Shown: piece by piece, positions 23,886 through 32,276 of the stretch | Position numbering within the stretch: position 1 is the stretch's first letter | How the letters are laid out: every line of letters begins with the position of its first letter | DNA from: an uncultured Schlesneria sp. | GTDB taxonomy: Bacteria > Planctomycetota > Planctomycetia > Planctomycetales > Planctomycetaceae | Direction of reading: 5' to 3' | Assembly (NCBI GenBank): GCA_903858935.1 | Contig: CAIOKO010000186.1 | Coordinates: forward strand, 1 to 32,383 | DNA length: 32,383 bases | Program-made: the position numbers and the translations under genes | Notes under the pieces: model-generated | Database searches by the model: none | Told to the model about the DNA's origin: nothing | The model's input: only the letters and a program-made list of their open reading frames with translations

Positions 23886-26633
23886 TCAATCTTCCTCATG
23901 CTCCTCTTCGTCCTGATCTTCGACTATGGAAACGGCCCATTCAGGGTAGGGGATTTCGCTCCCTTTTTGCGACCGCCATAAAATTCGGTTCAGGATGTCT
24001 TCCGGGGCCTTGTCAACTTCGCGGAAATTGAGGCTTGCCGAACGAATCGCATCGTCGCGCAGAATTGGATCACGGATTGCGTTTGGATCAGGATTCATCT
24101 GATTTAGAGGGATTTTATTTGGCACCGATTCAAATGGTGTAAAGTTGGGAGTGTCCGTCATGCAGTCGAACATCGGCGTTGCACTAGCATCGAACTGATT
24201 CATCGGGGGCAAACCAAGAATCTGTTCGACCGTGCGAAGGATGCTCGTCGTGTTGTACTGCGTGCTGACAACATGGCTTCGTTTTACGTAAGGGCTTATG
24301 CAATATGCTGTTGTGCGGTAGCCGCTAACGTGATCCCAGCCGTCTTGGGGGTCGTCTTCAATCCCAAAAATAGCCATCTCTTTCCAGAACGGTGATTGGC
24401 TGAGCCCCTGTATGATTCTGCCAAACGCAAGATCATTATCTGCCATCTGCGAAGCCGGGGTTGGTGAACCGGGACTTGTGCCGCTGGTATGGTCGTTTGG
24501 AAGACAGATAATGGTGAGACTGGGAAACTTTCCGTCCGCTTCAAATTGATTGAGTTCTTTCAGAATAAAGTCAGCTCGAAACTGGTCCGGCACGGCCATT
24601 GACCAGCCAACGTAGTCCGTCGGCGAAAACGGCCTGATCGATTCGATCGTGGGGCTGCTCTCGAAGATCACTTCCTTCGAGTCGTCTTTCCAGGTGCGGT
24701 AACAGGCTAGAAAGTTTGGTTTTCCCTTTTTCTGTGGATCTCTCCAACGAACTACGGGTGCCATGAACTCGCCGTAATTTCGAATCGTGACGTTGTGAGC
24801 GATCGCATTGTCCCACAAAAAGCCGGCGGGTGAATAAGCGATCGCGTCAGACTCGTCGTTTACTTCCATACCGTCTGGATAACTACGGGGAAATCCAGCG
24901 AAGCTCTTTTCGAGGTAATCTGTTGCGAACGCCGTCGTACTCCATTGATGTCCGTCGGCACTCAATATGCCTGAGCAATAGGTGTTGTCGAGCAAGACGA
25001 ATTCCCGCACCATTTTATGTTGATTGGGAGTCACCTCGTCACCGAAGATGCACAGTTCCGGGCGACCGTTACCTTGTGGCAGTGCACCGAATACCTGGTC
25101 ATACGTGCGATTTTCTTTGATGATGTAGACGACATGCTTAATCAAGCTCGGCTCGCCGATCCGTTGAGGAATCGCTCGTGCAGGTTGGCCAGTGCGTGCT
25201 GGCAGTGCTGCTTGAGCGATTGCGCCCCGTCGCATGTTCTTTGCCGCTCGTTCCGAAAGCAGTGAAAGTTGCTCGTCGTTGGGAACAGGCATCAACGATA
25301 CCGAACCGTGGTAGTGATGTGAGTTATAACCCTCCGCTCCGTTCGGTTTCTTTTTCGGTGCCTGAGGTAACCCTTTGATGTTGGCGCAGTAGAGGGCATT
25401 TCGACGTGGATCAAACACCACGGCGCCAGGGAACCAGCCTACCGGGATCAACCCGTTGAGCTTCGAATCGCCCTTTTCTTTGGGGTCGAAATTGAAAACA
25501 GCAATTGAGTTCTGCGTTCCGTTGGCGACATACAGACTCTTTCCCGACGGATGAAAGGCGATCGCATTGGGAGAAGCACCGAACAAATCTGACGGCTTGG
25601 CTTTCGCCCAGATCGTTTCAACAACTCTCTCAGCAGCAACGTCGATGACGCTTAAGTGATCACTGCCCGCGTTTGTGCAAACGACGTACTTCGCATCGGG
25701 AGAAGCGGCCAGCCCACAGGCATGTAATCCGACGATCAATTCGACAGTCTTTGATTCGCCTTCGAGATCCACAATGCTGACCGACCCTTCGCTGGCGATA
25801 TGTCGAATCGGGTCGACGCGGACTTCTGTACCACGACCAGCCGGCCCGCGAACACTTTGTTCGTCTGGCCGTCGCCCCGCCCAATTGCTCACGTACGCTT
25901 TGTTGCCAACGCGGACAACATCGTAGGGAGCCGCACCAACATCAAAACTTCTCAGCGCCGTGCCTGTCGCCGTATCAAGTTCAAAGAGTCGATTCGATAG
26001 ATTTCCACAAACGTAAAGCCTCGAGCCATCAGAATTTACTGCCAACCCGCTAGGGATTTCTTCCGGTCGACGGGGTGCTTTGGCCTGCGGCAGCAAAAAC
26101 ACATGCGATGCGTGAACCAGTCCGTCCTCTTTGACCTCAAAGACCTTGATCGTTCCGTTAACGTTGCTGAGATAGATCCACTTCCCATCCGGCGAAAAGA
26201 TCAATCCTGTAAAGCTGACCTGACCACGGCGATCGGGGGCCCGACGGTCCAAAGGATTTAGTATCGCGACACCCGAAGCTGGCTTGACCTGTGAATCGTC
26301 AGGAAAGAGGACTCTCTGCCGGATTTCGCTCGTCACTGGATCGACCACGATCAATTCGCTCGTTTTTCCCGAAGCGACAAGCAATCGACCGTCCGGCGAC
26401 AACGCCAAAGCCTGCGGCCGAAGTCCAGGAAGTTCAACTTGCTTGCCGTATGGCGTGAGCAATTGGTTCACGGGAGTGACAATGACGTCTTCGCGCGACC
26501 GGCCAACGGGGTCTATTGAGCGTTCGATAACCGGTTCGTCCTGGCCAAATCCGAACGAACCAATAGTGACAGCAACGACCACTAGCAGTGCAGCGTTTTG
26601 ATGAATTGCCATTTTCAAACCAAGCCTCAACAT
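23886..26633 (-). CDS. Exported YncE-like beta-propeller fused to phosphoesterase (PF04185-type) domain
   Basis: This encodes 915 residues from the ATG at 26633; starts at 26690 and 26612 are also possible. A signal peptide (about MLRLGLKMAIHQNAALLVVV to GFGQ) targets it outside the cytoplasm. A propeller (about 50-460) has YVTN/YncE-type repeats such as SPDGRLLVASGKTSELIVVD and FHPSGKSLYVANGTQNS. The catalytic part begins at IKENRTYDQVFG (about 503), the entry motif of the acid phosphatase/phospholipase C-like alkaline phosphatase superfamily, and continues with DGHQWS, PNDHTSG and IEDDPQDGWDHV, which carry metal-binding Asp and His. The C-terminus is very acidic (EDQDEEEHEED). The gene starts 60 bases after phnX on the same strand, so it may belong to the phosphonate operon and release phosphate from esters outside the cell. 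Confidence 0.88.
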   Translation of the reverse strand: MLRLGLKMAIHQNAALLVVVAVTIGSFGFGQDEPVIERSIDPVGRSREDVIVTPVNQLLTPYGKQVELPGLRPQALALSPDGRLLVASGKTSELIVVDPVTSEIRQRVLFPDDSQVKPASGVAILNPLDRRAPDRRGQVSFTGLIFSPDGKWIYLSNVNGTIKVFEVKEDGLVHASHVFLLPQAKAPRRPEEIPSGLAVNSDGSRLYVCGNLSNRLFELDTATGTALRSFDVGAAPYDVVRVGNKAYVSNWAGRRPDEQSVRGPAGRGTEVRVDPIRHIASEGSVSIVDLEGESKTVELIVGLHACGLAASPDAKYVVCTNAGSDHLSVIDVAAERVVETIWAKAKPSDLFGASPNAIAFHPSGKSLYVANGTQNSIAVFNFDPKEKGDSKLNGLIPVGWFPGAVVFDPRRNALYCANIKGLPQAPKKKPNGAEGYNSHHYHGSVSLMPVPNDEQLSLLSERAAKNMRRGAIAQAALPARTGQPARAIPQRIGEPSLIKHVVYIIKENRTYDQVFGALPQGNGRPELCIFGDEVTPNQHKMVREFVLLDNTYCSGILSADGHQWSTTAFATDYLEKSFAGFPRSYPDGMEVNDESDAIAYSPAGFLWDNAIAHNVTIRNYGEFMAPVVRWRDPQKKGKPNFLACYRTWKDDSKEVIFESSPTIESIRPFSPTDYVGWSMAVPDQFRADFILKELNQFEADGKFPSLTIICLPNDHTSGTSPGSPTPASQMADNDLAFGRIIQGLSQSPFWKEMAIFGIEDDPQDGWDHVSGYRTTAYCISPYVKRSHVVSTQYNTTSILRTVEQILGLPPMNQFDASATPMFDCMTDTPNFTPFESVPNKIPLNQMNPDPNAIRDPILRDDAIRSASLNFREVDKAPEDILNRILWRSQKGSEIPYPEWAVSIVEDQDEEEHEED

Positions 26634-26693
26634 GCGAGTGGGGAAATCGAATTTTGTGGGTATGGAATTATGAAATTCGAGAGTCGACATGTA

Positions 26694-27473
26694 TCAGTGT
26701 AATAAGTCTGGTAAATCGGCCACTGATGGAATGGTGAAGTGTGCGCCGATCGCATGAAAATCGCTTTCGATCATAGCAAGTCGGGATTGAAGATCCGTCG
26801 GTGACAACTGTGATACCTCGGATTCTGAAAGTCCAAGCGAGTTACCGGTTTTGGTAACACCAATCGTAATTGCACCTGCGTTGAGTCCCGCCTCGATCCC
26901 GATTGGTGTGTCATCCACGACAAGAATTCGGTCCATCGGATAGATTCCGAGTTGCTGAGCGGCCAGGAAGTTCATCCAGGGAGCCGGTCGGCCCGATGGG
27001 ACGTCGTCCGCACAAATCACGACGTCTGGAGCATATCCCGCTCTTGCGGCAATCGGTACGACAATGTCCATCAGTTCGCGAGCGTAACCGGTTGACGAGC
27101 CGATTTTTAATCCCTGGCAACGTAGTCTCTCGATTGCATCTGGAACGCCTGGAATCACGTCGGTACCAGTGACCAGGGCTTCTTTTTGCAGCGGGAGGAA
27201 GTCGTAGTACAATTGGTCGATATCAATATCGGAAGGCAAGCGTCCATAACGTTCGGACCAGAGGGCGGCGACTCGCGGAAGCGTTGCGATTGCCACGATG
27301 TGATCCCGTTTTGTTCGTCCCATCGGGCCGCGTGCTTCGGCGACCGTGATTTCGACGCCGTTCTTTCGAAAGACCTCGATGAATACATTTGTTGGTGCAC
27401 GACTTCCGTAATCGACAGTGGTTCCAGCCCAATCGAAAATAATTGCTTCGATCGGGTGTTTCAGTTCGATCAT
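26694..27473 (-). CDS. phnX: Phosphonoacetaldehyde hydrolase (phosphonatase)
   Basis: This encodes 259 residues. The ATG at 27473 overlaps the stop of the upstream oxidoreductase (ATGA) and begins right before the conserved N-terminus; the frame is open 54 codons further, but that part is antisense-like and overlaps the neighbour. [11 protein letters not shown] carries the nucleophile Asp14 with Ala at +2, the haloacid dehalogenase arrangement typical of Phn[12 protein letters not shown] places the Schiff-base Lys55 and Met51 as in the Bacillus enzyme. [24 protein letters not shown] and [12 protein letters not shown] are the remaining motifs. It splits phosphonoacetaldehyde into acetaldehyde and phosphate in the cytoplasm. 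It is the third gene of the leftward phosphonate operon. Confidence 0.96.
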   Translation of the reverse strand: MIELKHPIEAIIFDWAGTTVDYGSRAPTNVFIEVFRKNGVEITVAEARGPMGRTKRDHIVAIATLPRVAALWSERYGRLPSDIDIDQLYYDFLPLQKEALVTGTDVIPGVPDAIERLRCQGLKIGSSTGYARELMDIVVPIAARAGYAPDVVICADDVPSGRPAPWMNFLAAQQLGIYPMDRILVVDDTPIGIEAGLNAGAITIGVTKTGNSLGLSESEVSQLSPTDLQSRLAMIESDFHAIGAHFTIPSVADLPDLLH

Positions 27474-28600
27474 GACCAGTGCTCCCAATCTTGTTCGGCG
27501 AGTCCGAAAGACATCGTCATACCTGAACCCCCCGTACATGTTCGCACAAACACATTTGACAGAGGTTCGGCGGCGAAAACCGGTTCGGATGGATGTTTGG
27601 CGTAGATCCCATGCCAATGCTCCTGGATCGTCCAATCAGGCAGTTGAATAATCGACCTCAGCTCACGAAGGATTAATTCATCGATCGTTTGTTTGTCGAA
27701 TGGTTCGATCTGGTCGTCGTATTCATGCGAGTCGCCAAGAATCACACAACCCTCGTCATTCTGCGAGGCCATCACGTGAATTCCAAATTGATCGAGTTCG
27801 GGAGATTCGGCGGCGACTCGCTGCTTCAGAACGGAAAGGCTCGGACAGACCTCGAAATTACGATAGTGACGAATTGTTAACCCGCTGGCCAGATGAGGCC
27901 CGATCCGCCAACCGTTCGGTTGCGGCACCGTCTTCATCATTTGCAGCTTACATCTTTTCAATCCCACGTTGGCAAATAGATCTGGAAATAAAGTTTCAAA
28001 ATCCGCTCCACCACAAACGATGACTCGATCAAAGTTCCAACGACGACCATCGGCACTTTGGGCCAGGTTTCCATCGGTTCCAATAATGGTTGTCTTGAAT
28101 TCGAATCGCACGTCGAACATCGACGACAGCCAGCGAGGGAGCGCGCGAATCGCCGATGGGGGATTCACGCAAAGTTCGGTCGGGCTGAATAGTCCGCCAA
28201 GCAATCTCGCCGGATTTGCAGCACTTGTTTTTTCGAGAACCTGAGAGGGTTCAAGCAATGTACAATCAACGCCGATCTCTGATGCGACTGCATGAAACTC
28301 TTGTAACACGTCCCATTCATCGGGACGGTGAGCCAGATGGATGGATCCACAGGAAGACGCCCAGATATTCGCCTGGCCTGCCAGTTTCAACCAGCGATCG
28401 CGGCTGAGAAGAGCGGTCTGATGGGCTGAACCGGAAGGTTGACCGATTGGCCAGACCATGCCGAAATTTCGGATCGACGCACCGCTGGCAATCGGTGACC
28501 GTTCGAATACCGTCACCCGGTGCCCTCGTTCGGCCGCTGACCAGGCGTGTGCCAAACCTACGATACCTCCCCCGACAACTCCGACATTCAAACGAGGCAC
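27470..28600 (-). CDS. FAD-dependent oxidoreductase of the phosphonate-associated family (TIGR03364/HpnW type)
   Basis: This encodes 376 residues with a GTG start at 28600, supported by AAGGGG eight bases upstream. The Rossmann FAD motif is [12 protein letters not shown] (residues 9-20), with the ribose-binding Glu33 in [13 protein letters not shown] near residue 45 is characteristic of this DAO-superfamily subgroup, and the C-terminus [14 protein letters not shown] is the second FAD contact. DAO-type flavoproteins oxidise amines or amino acids to imines with release of hydrogen peroxide. Enzymes of this subgroup travel with phosphonate genes, and I recall reports that related ones oxidise 2-aminoethylphosphonate-type amines to phosphonoacetaldehyde. 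That product would feed PhnX, translated with a four-base overlap. It overlaps the HD gene by 13 bases. Confidence 0.88.
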   Translation of the reverse strand: MPRLNVGVVGGGIVGLAHAWSAAERGHRVTVFERSPIASGASIRNFGMVWPIGQPSGSAHQTALLSRDRWLKLAGQANIWASSCGSIHLAHRPDEWDVLQEFHAVASEIGVDCTLLEPSQVLEKTSAANPARLLGGLFSPTELCVNPPSAIRALPRWLSSMFDVRFEFKTTIIGTDGNLAQSADGRRWNFDRVIVCGGADFETLFPDLFANVGLKRCKLQMMKTVPQPNGWRIGPHLASGLTIRHYRNFEVCPSLSVLKQRVAAESPELDQFGIHVMASQNDEGCVILGDSHEYDDQIEPFDKQTIDELILRELRSIIQLPDWTIQEHWHGIYAKHPSEPVFAAEPLSNVFVRTCTGGSGMTMSFGLAEQDWEHWS

Positions 28601-29187
28601 TCAAAATCCCCTTCGAAATCTGATTTGGCAACACGGTCAAGGTGCGTGGCAAAATGTTCAATCGGCGGGGTCACCAATTGTGGCTGTTTCGCGAAATCAT
28701 CCCAACGGCGAAGTGCGACCGCCGCTTCGCAGAATGGATGTGATCGAAATAATCTGACTTCGTCGTCAGACATTACTCCCCCTTGCAATCGTAAACTGAC
28801 GATGGATGCCGGACTGAGTTGTGCGATGTAATCCTTTTCTGTGGCACATAGGAATCGCTTCGCATCGACGTGTAACCTGACAGGCTCGACAACTTCCGGC
28901 CCGAATCGACGCTCGAGCCACTGGGCAGCGAGCGTTTCATGTCGATCATCGATTCCTCGTTCGGGTGCGTCATCATCGAGTTGGTGAAGCAAGTGGCCGA
29001 CGTCATGTAACAACGCTGCAGCGATTAACGAGGAACTGACACCTGCAGTTTCCGCAAAAAATGCAGCCTGTAACGCGTGTTCTTGCTGCGACACAGCTTC
29101 GCGACCATATTGAGAACCGCCACGTTTTTGAAAAAGTTGAATAACCTTGATCGTTATCGCGCAGTGATTGCCGTCCGTCTCAAGCAT
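28588..29187 (-). CDS. phnZ: PhnZ-like HD-domain diiron oxygenase (phosphonate-associated)
   Basis: This encodes 199 residues from the ATG at 29187, with AAGGAT upstream. It matches the PhnZ pattern closely. His37, His61-Asp62, His83, His106 and Asp163 fall where the PhnZ metal ligands lie (offset two to three residues from my recollection of PhnZ numbering). The active-site gating pair Tyr27 and Glu30 (YGRE) and Lys110 in [10 protein letters not shown] are also kept. PhnZ uses a mixed-valence di-iron site to cleave (R)-1-hydroxy-2-aminoethylphosphonate into glycine and phosphate. Its usual partner PhnY, which makes that substrate, is not in the window. It is the first gene of the leftward phosphonate operon. 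Exact substrate is inferred, not shown. Confidence 0.88.
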   Translation of the reverse strand: MLETDGNHCAITIKVIQLFQKRGGSQYGREAVSQQEHALQAAFFAETAGVSSSLIAAALLHDVGHLLHQLDDDAPERGIDDRHETLAAQWLERRFGPEVVEPVRLHVDAKRFLCATEKDYIAQLSPASIVSLRLQGGVMSDDEVRLFRSHPFCEAAVALRRWDDFAKQPQLVTPPIEHFATHLDRVAKSDFEGDFECLV

Positions 29188-29233
29188 TTCTTGAAATCCT
29201 TATCGGTCCTTCATCATTCGACAACGTCGATCC

Positions 29234-29242
29234 AGTATAGAC
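29234..29242. promoter_or_regulatory. Candidate HutC/PhnF-type operator over the phnZ-side -10 box
   Basis: GTATAGAC (29235-29242) fits the GT(A/C)TA(G/T)AC core I recall for HutC-subfamily GntR regulators, to which PhnF belongs. On the minus strand it overlaps TATACT (29239-29234), a near-consensus -10 box for the phnZ-like operon, so a bound repressor would block it. It lies in the 120-bp space between the two divergent phosphonate operons. No GntR gene is in the window, and the -35 region is weak. Confidence 0.4.
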
Positions 29243-29307
29243 GAGATTGTAGTACACTGCAGATCACAAAATGTGCGGTCATCGAGTCATTTTTTCGCGA
29301 GTTTTTA

Positions 29308-30606
29308 ATGAAATTATTCAGTGAATCTGGCATTGAATCTCGACACCGTGATGTCAACGACCGCCATCATGTCAATGATTTTGCGTTTGCATTCTGGACG
29401 GTTACGGCAGCTTTTGGCTGCTACTTTTGCATGTATTTCTTCCGCAAACCTTTCACCGCAGCTCGTTTCCACGATGCCGACGTTTGGGGGTTAAGCTTCA
29501 AGGTCGTGCTCGTGATGGCTCAGGTCGCAGGCTATATGCTATCAAAAATCATCGGCATCAAAATTATTGCGGAAATGCCTGCTCATCGGCGAGCAATGAC
29601 GATGTTGTGGCTGATTATCGCGGCTGAAGGGGCTTTGGTTCTATTCGGTCTGGTTCCAAGACCGTGGAATGCGGTCTGCCTTTTTCTGAATGGATTACCG
29701 TTGGGAATGGTCTACGGATTGGTGCAAGGCTTTTTGGAAGGGAGACGGTTAACGGAATTGCTGACAGCGGGGCTTTGTTCGAGTTTTATTGTGGCTGATG
29801 GCATGACGAAATCGGTGGGAACCTGGTTACTTGTCCAAGGAGTTACCGAAGATTGGATGCCCTCCGTCGCTGGTTTGATCTTTCTGATTCCCTTTGGCGT
29901 CTGCGTGGCGATTCTGGCAGGGACTCCGGCGCCAAACGAATTTGACGTTGTCGCCCGCAGTAAACGAGACACGATGAACCGATCCGAGCGGCTGGCGTTC
30001 GTCAGACGTTACGGAATAGGATTAATGCCAATCGTGCTGATGTACCTTCTGGTCACGATTGTGAGAAGTATTCGCGCCGATTTCGCCCCGGAAATCTGGA
30101 AAGAACTGGGAAACGCGACTGCGTCTTCGATTTTCACCCGTTCTGAAACGATCATTGCGTTTTGTGTGCTGTTCATGAACGGCGCGGCCGTGCTGATAAT
30201 CAATAACCGCCGGGCATTCCTTTCATCGCTGGCAACGTGCGGATTGGGGTTTGTGCTGATGATGGCGGCATTGCTGACACGTAACTCCTCGGCCGACGGC
30301 GGTTTCACTTTCATGGTATTGATCGGTCTCGGACTTTATCTCCCTTACGTTGCCGTACATACGACTTTATTGGAACGGCTGTTGGCGATGACCGGCGAAC
30401 GAGGGAACGTAGGCTTCCTGATGTATGTCGCAGATTCGGTGGGATATCTGGGATACGTTGCGGTGATGTTATTGCGTAATTTCCATCCCTCGGCATCGGG
30501 TGTCCTAGGACTGTTGACGTGGCTCAGCTGGCTGACAATTGTAGTTTCCATCGCTTGTCTTGCGACGAGTTGGATCTATTTCTCGATTGCCAAGAAAACG
30601 TCATGA
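29308..30606 (+). CDS. DUF5690/MFS-like membrane transporter, candidate phosphonate carrier
   Basis: This encodes 432 residues from the ATG at 29308. The frame is open further upstream, but that part is antisense to the phnZ-like gene. About ten to twelve hydrophobic helices span the protein. Landmarks are FAFWTVTAAFGCYFCMYFFRKPF at the N-terminus, NGLPLGMVYGLVQGFLEGRR in the middle and MYVADSVGYLGYVAVMLLRN near the end. Together they identify DUF5690, a family related to the major facilitator superfamily. Its substrate is unknown. It is divergent from the phosphonate catabolic operon and overlaps the downstream dehydrogenase by four bases, and no PhnCDE system is present, so uptake of an organophosphonate is the natural inference. 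The ribosome binding site is weak. Confidence 0.87.
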   Translation: MKLFSESGIESRHRDVNDRHHVNDFAFAFWTVTAAFGCYFCMYFFRKPFTAARFHDADVWGLSFKVVLVMAQVAGYMLSKIIGIKIIAEMPAHRRAMTMLWLIIAAEGALVLFGLVPRPWNAVCLFLNGLPLGMVYGLVQGFLEGRRLTELLTAGLCSSFIVADGMTKSVGTWLLVQGVTEDWMPSVAGLIFLIPFGVCVAILAGTPAPNEFDVVARSKRDTMNRSERLAFVRRYGIGLMPIVLMYLLVTIVRSIRADFAPEIWKELGNATASSIFTRSETIIAFCVLFMNGAAVLIINNRRAFLSSLATCGLGFVLMMAALLTRNSSADGGFTFMVLIGLGLYLPYVAVHTTLLERLLAMTGERGNVGFLMYVADSVGYLGYVAVMLLRNFHPSASGVLGLLTWLSWLTIVVSIACLATSWIYFSIAKKTS

Positions 30607-31802
30607 CGCCGAATACTTCATCTGCAGACGCCAGCAAGCCTCCCGCGAACGAAGTTCCTGTGCTTAACCCGTCACGCGACGCGAATCGACTTGCGTTAAC
30701 GGCGCACGCGGCGGTTTTTGCGGGGTCGGCGGGCGAGATAACATTGCGTCAGTTATCGATTCCCGAGCTTGGCGAATCCGAGGTCCTTGTTCGTGTATCT
30801 GGCTGTACGATTTGCGGAAGCGATTTACATAGCTTTCATGGACATCGAACTGTACCGGTACCGACAATTCTAGGTCATGAGATCGTGGGAACGATCGTCG
30901 AAATTGGCGGTACGTCGGAAAGGTTTGATCTGGATGGGCGGGAATTACGGCGTGGTGACCGAGTGACCTGGGCCATTATGGCGAACTGTGGCGTCTGCGA
31001 TTTATGTCAACGTGGCTTGCCTCAGAAATGCTTGAATGGAGTCAAATATGGACATGAACCATTTCGTCCCGGTCGCGAATTAACAGGAGGATTAGCCGAG
31101 TATTGTCTTCTTGTCCCAGGGACATCAATCGTGAGATTGCCCGACGAACTTCCTTTAGCTGTTGCCTGTCCGGCCAGCTGTGCAACCGCCACGATCGTGG
31201 CGGCGTTGGAAGCAGCCGGCGACCTCAGGGGACGAACCGTGTGTTTGAGTGGTGCTGGTATGTTGGGGCTTACCGCCTGTGCCATGGCTCGCGTTCTAGG
31301 TGCTTCAAAAGTCGTTTCCGTAGACCCCGTTTCTGCGCGAAGAAAACTCGCCATGGAATTTGGTGCGACTCGGACATGTGCCCCAGACGAACTCGCCGCT
31401 GTGGCAATCGAAGAAGTTCACGCGCTTGGCTTCGACGTAGTAGTCGAGCTTTCAGGCAGCCCGACCGCGTTTCAAGTTACCTGGCCCTTGATTCGTACTG
31501 GGGGGACACTCGTATTAGTGGGTTCAGTGTTCCCTGGCCCTTCGATGCCAATTGCCCTGGAACAGGTTGTGCGTCGACATCTCACAATTCGAGGGATTCA
31601 TAACTACGCACCCCGCCACTTGCTGGAAGCGGTGAATTTTCTGTCATACGCACATACTCAGTACCCGTTCGCCCGACTTGTTTCAGAATGGATTCCGCTG
31701 ACTTCAATCGCTGATGCATTCCGTCGAAGCAGTCAATCCGACGCAATCCGGATTGGAGTTTATTCAACGGACGTTCCCCATCATGGCACGGACAATCCCT
31801 GA
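30603..31802 (+). CDS. Zinc-dependent alcohol dehydrogenase, phosphonate-associated type (TIGR03366/HpnZ)
   Basis: This encodes 399 residues. The ATG at 30603 overlaps the transporter stop (ATGA). The catalytic zinc site is Cys71 in CTICGSDLH with His92-Glu93 in GHEIVG; the structural zinc is held by Cys129, Cys132, Cys135 and Cys143 (CGVCDLCQRGLPQKC). The NAD-binding motif is GAGMLGL. The segment HSFHGHRTVPVPTILGHEI and the KYGHEPFRPGRELTGGLAEY region match a medium-chain dehydrogenase subgroup that travels with phosphonate genes. It interconverts an alcohol and an aldehyde with NAD(P). Possible substrates here are 2-hydroxyethylphosphonate, giving phosphonoacetaldehyde for PhnX, or acetaldehyde released by PhnX. 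Which of these is not decided by the sequence. Confidence 0.9.
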   Translation: MTPNTSSADASKPPANEVPVLNPSRDANRLALTAHAAVFAGSAGEITLRQLSIPELGESEVLVRVSGCTICGSDLHSFHGHRTVPVPTILGHEIVGTIVEIGGTSERFDLDGRELRRGDRVTWAIMANCGVCDLCQRGLPQKCLNGVKYGHEPFRPGRELTGGLAEYCLLVPGTSIVRLPDELPLAVACPASCATATIVAALEAAGDLRGRTVCLSGAGMLGLTACAMARVLGASKVVSVDPVSARRKLAMEFGATRTCAPDELAAVAIEEVHALGFDVVVELSGSPTAFQVTWPLIRTGGTLVLVGSVFPGPSMPIALEQVVRRHLTIRGIHNYAPRHLLEAVNFLSYAHTQYPFARLVSEWIPLTSIADAFRRSSQSDAIRIGVYSTDVPHHGTDNP

Positions 31803-31810
31803 TGGTTCAA

Positions 31811-31972
31811 TTAAAACTTTCGCCATAGTGCTGAGAATATTCTTCTTCGCTTACCGTGAAGATTTTGCATCAGAAGGGTGCGGTTCCCGCTGAGAGGCGA
31901 GGCATCGATTTCGCGGCTTTGCGGAAGCCTTGCCTTCAATTGTTGTGGGTCATGTTCATACCCGTATCCCAT
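31811..31972 (-). CDS. Possible 53-residue ORF or gene remnant
   Basis: An ATG at 31972 opens a frame starting MGYGYEHDPQQLKARLPQSR and ending RIFSALWRKF, rich in Arg, Leu and Ser. It converges on the dehydrogenase, 8 bases from its stop. No domain is recognised and there is no clear ribosome binding site. It could be a real small gene, a decayed fragment, or chance. It is listed because it is the only plausible frame in this gap. Confidence 0.2.
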   Translation of the reverse strand: MGYGYEHDPQQLKARLPQSREIDASPLSGNRTLLMQNLHGKRRRIFSALWRKF

Positions 31973-32107
31973 AGCAGTAAACGACTGATTGGTAGCTTCC
32001 CGTCCCGTTTGAACCAAAAGGAAAGGCAGATTTCGCCGGTTTTCGAATCAAATGTGGTCGAAAAATCAAAAAAATGGTGATCAACGTGTAAAGGCACACA
32101 ATTCCAA

Positions 32108-32135
32108 TTGACCGACTTGAGTGAGTGGCTATACT
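32108..32135 (+). promoter_or_regulatory. Candidate sigma-70-type promoter for the exported protein at 32277
   Basis: TTGACC (32108-32113) and TATACT (32130-32135) are separated by 16 bases, close to consensus on both sides. Transcription would start near 32142, leaving a leader of about 135 bases before the ATG at 32277. The rest of the gap 31803-32276 has no strong structure apart from the doubtful small frame at 31811-31972. Confidence 0.5.
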
Positions 32136-32276
32136 CCGCCCCGTCCTGTCCGACGCACATCTGACTTACACATCTGCAAAACAATTTCCCCAATGTCATG
32201 TCTGTTCCCGAGCGGCGACGCCTGCATTCGGAACAGTGTCTTTCGACTCGTCGCTAATGAATTCAAGGAGGAACGC

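Noticed and set aside
23846-23890. tRNA-like GGTTCGAGGCGGG on the minus strand
   Set aside because: The five-base stem around the TTCGA loop does not pair, and no acceptor, D or anticodon arms can be drawn around it.
27474-27635. 54-codon N-terminal extension of PhnX
   Set aside because: It overlaps the flavoprotein gene in another frame; the ATGA junction at 27470-27473 and the family N-terminus fix the start.
29077-29307. 77-codon N-terminal extension of the DUF5690 protein
   Set aside because: It lies partly antisense to the phnZ-like gene and across the divergent promoter; the family N-terminus fits the ATG at 29308.
31875-31896. GGGTGC followed by GCTGAGAG, resembling the first part of a TPP riboswitch
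   Set aside because: The conserved second half (CCTGAT, the GATAAT region and the closing AGGG) is absent, and it is 380 bases from the next gene.
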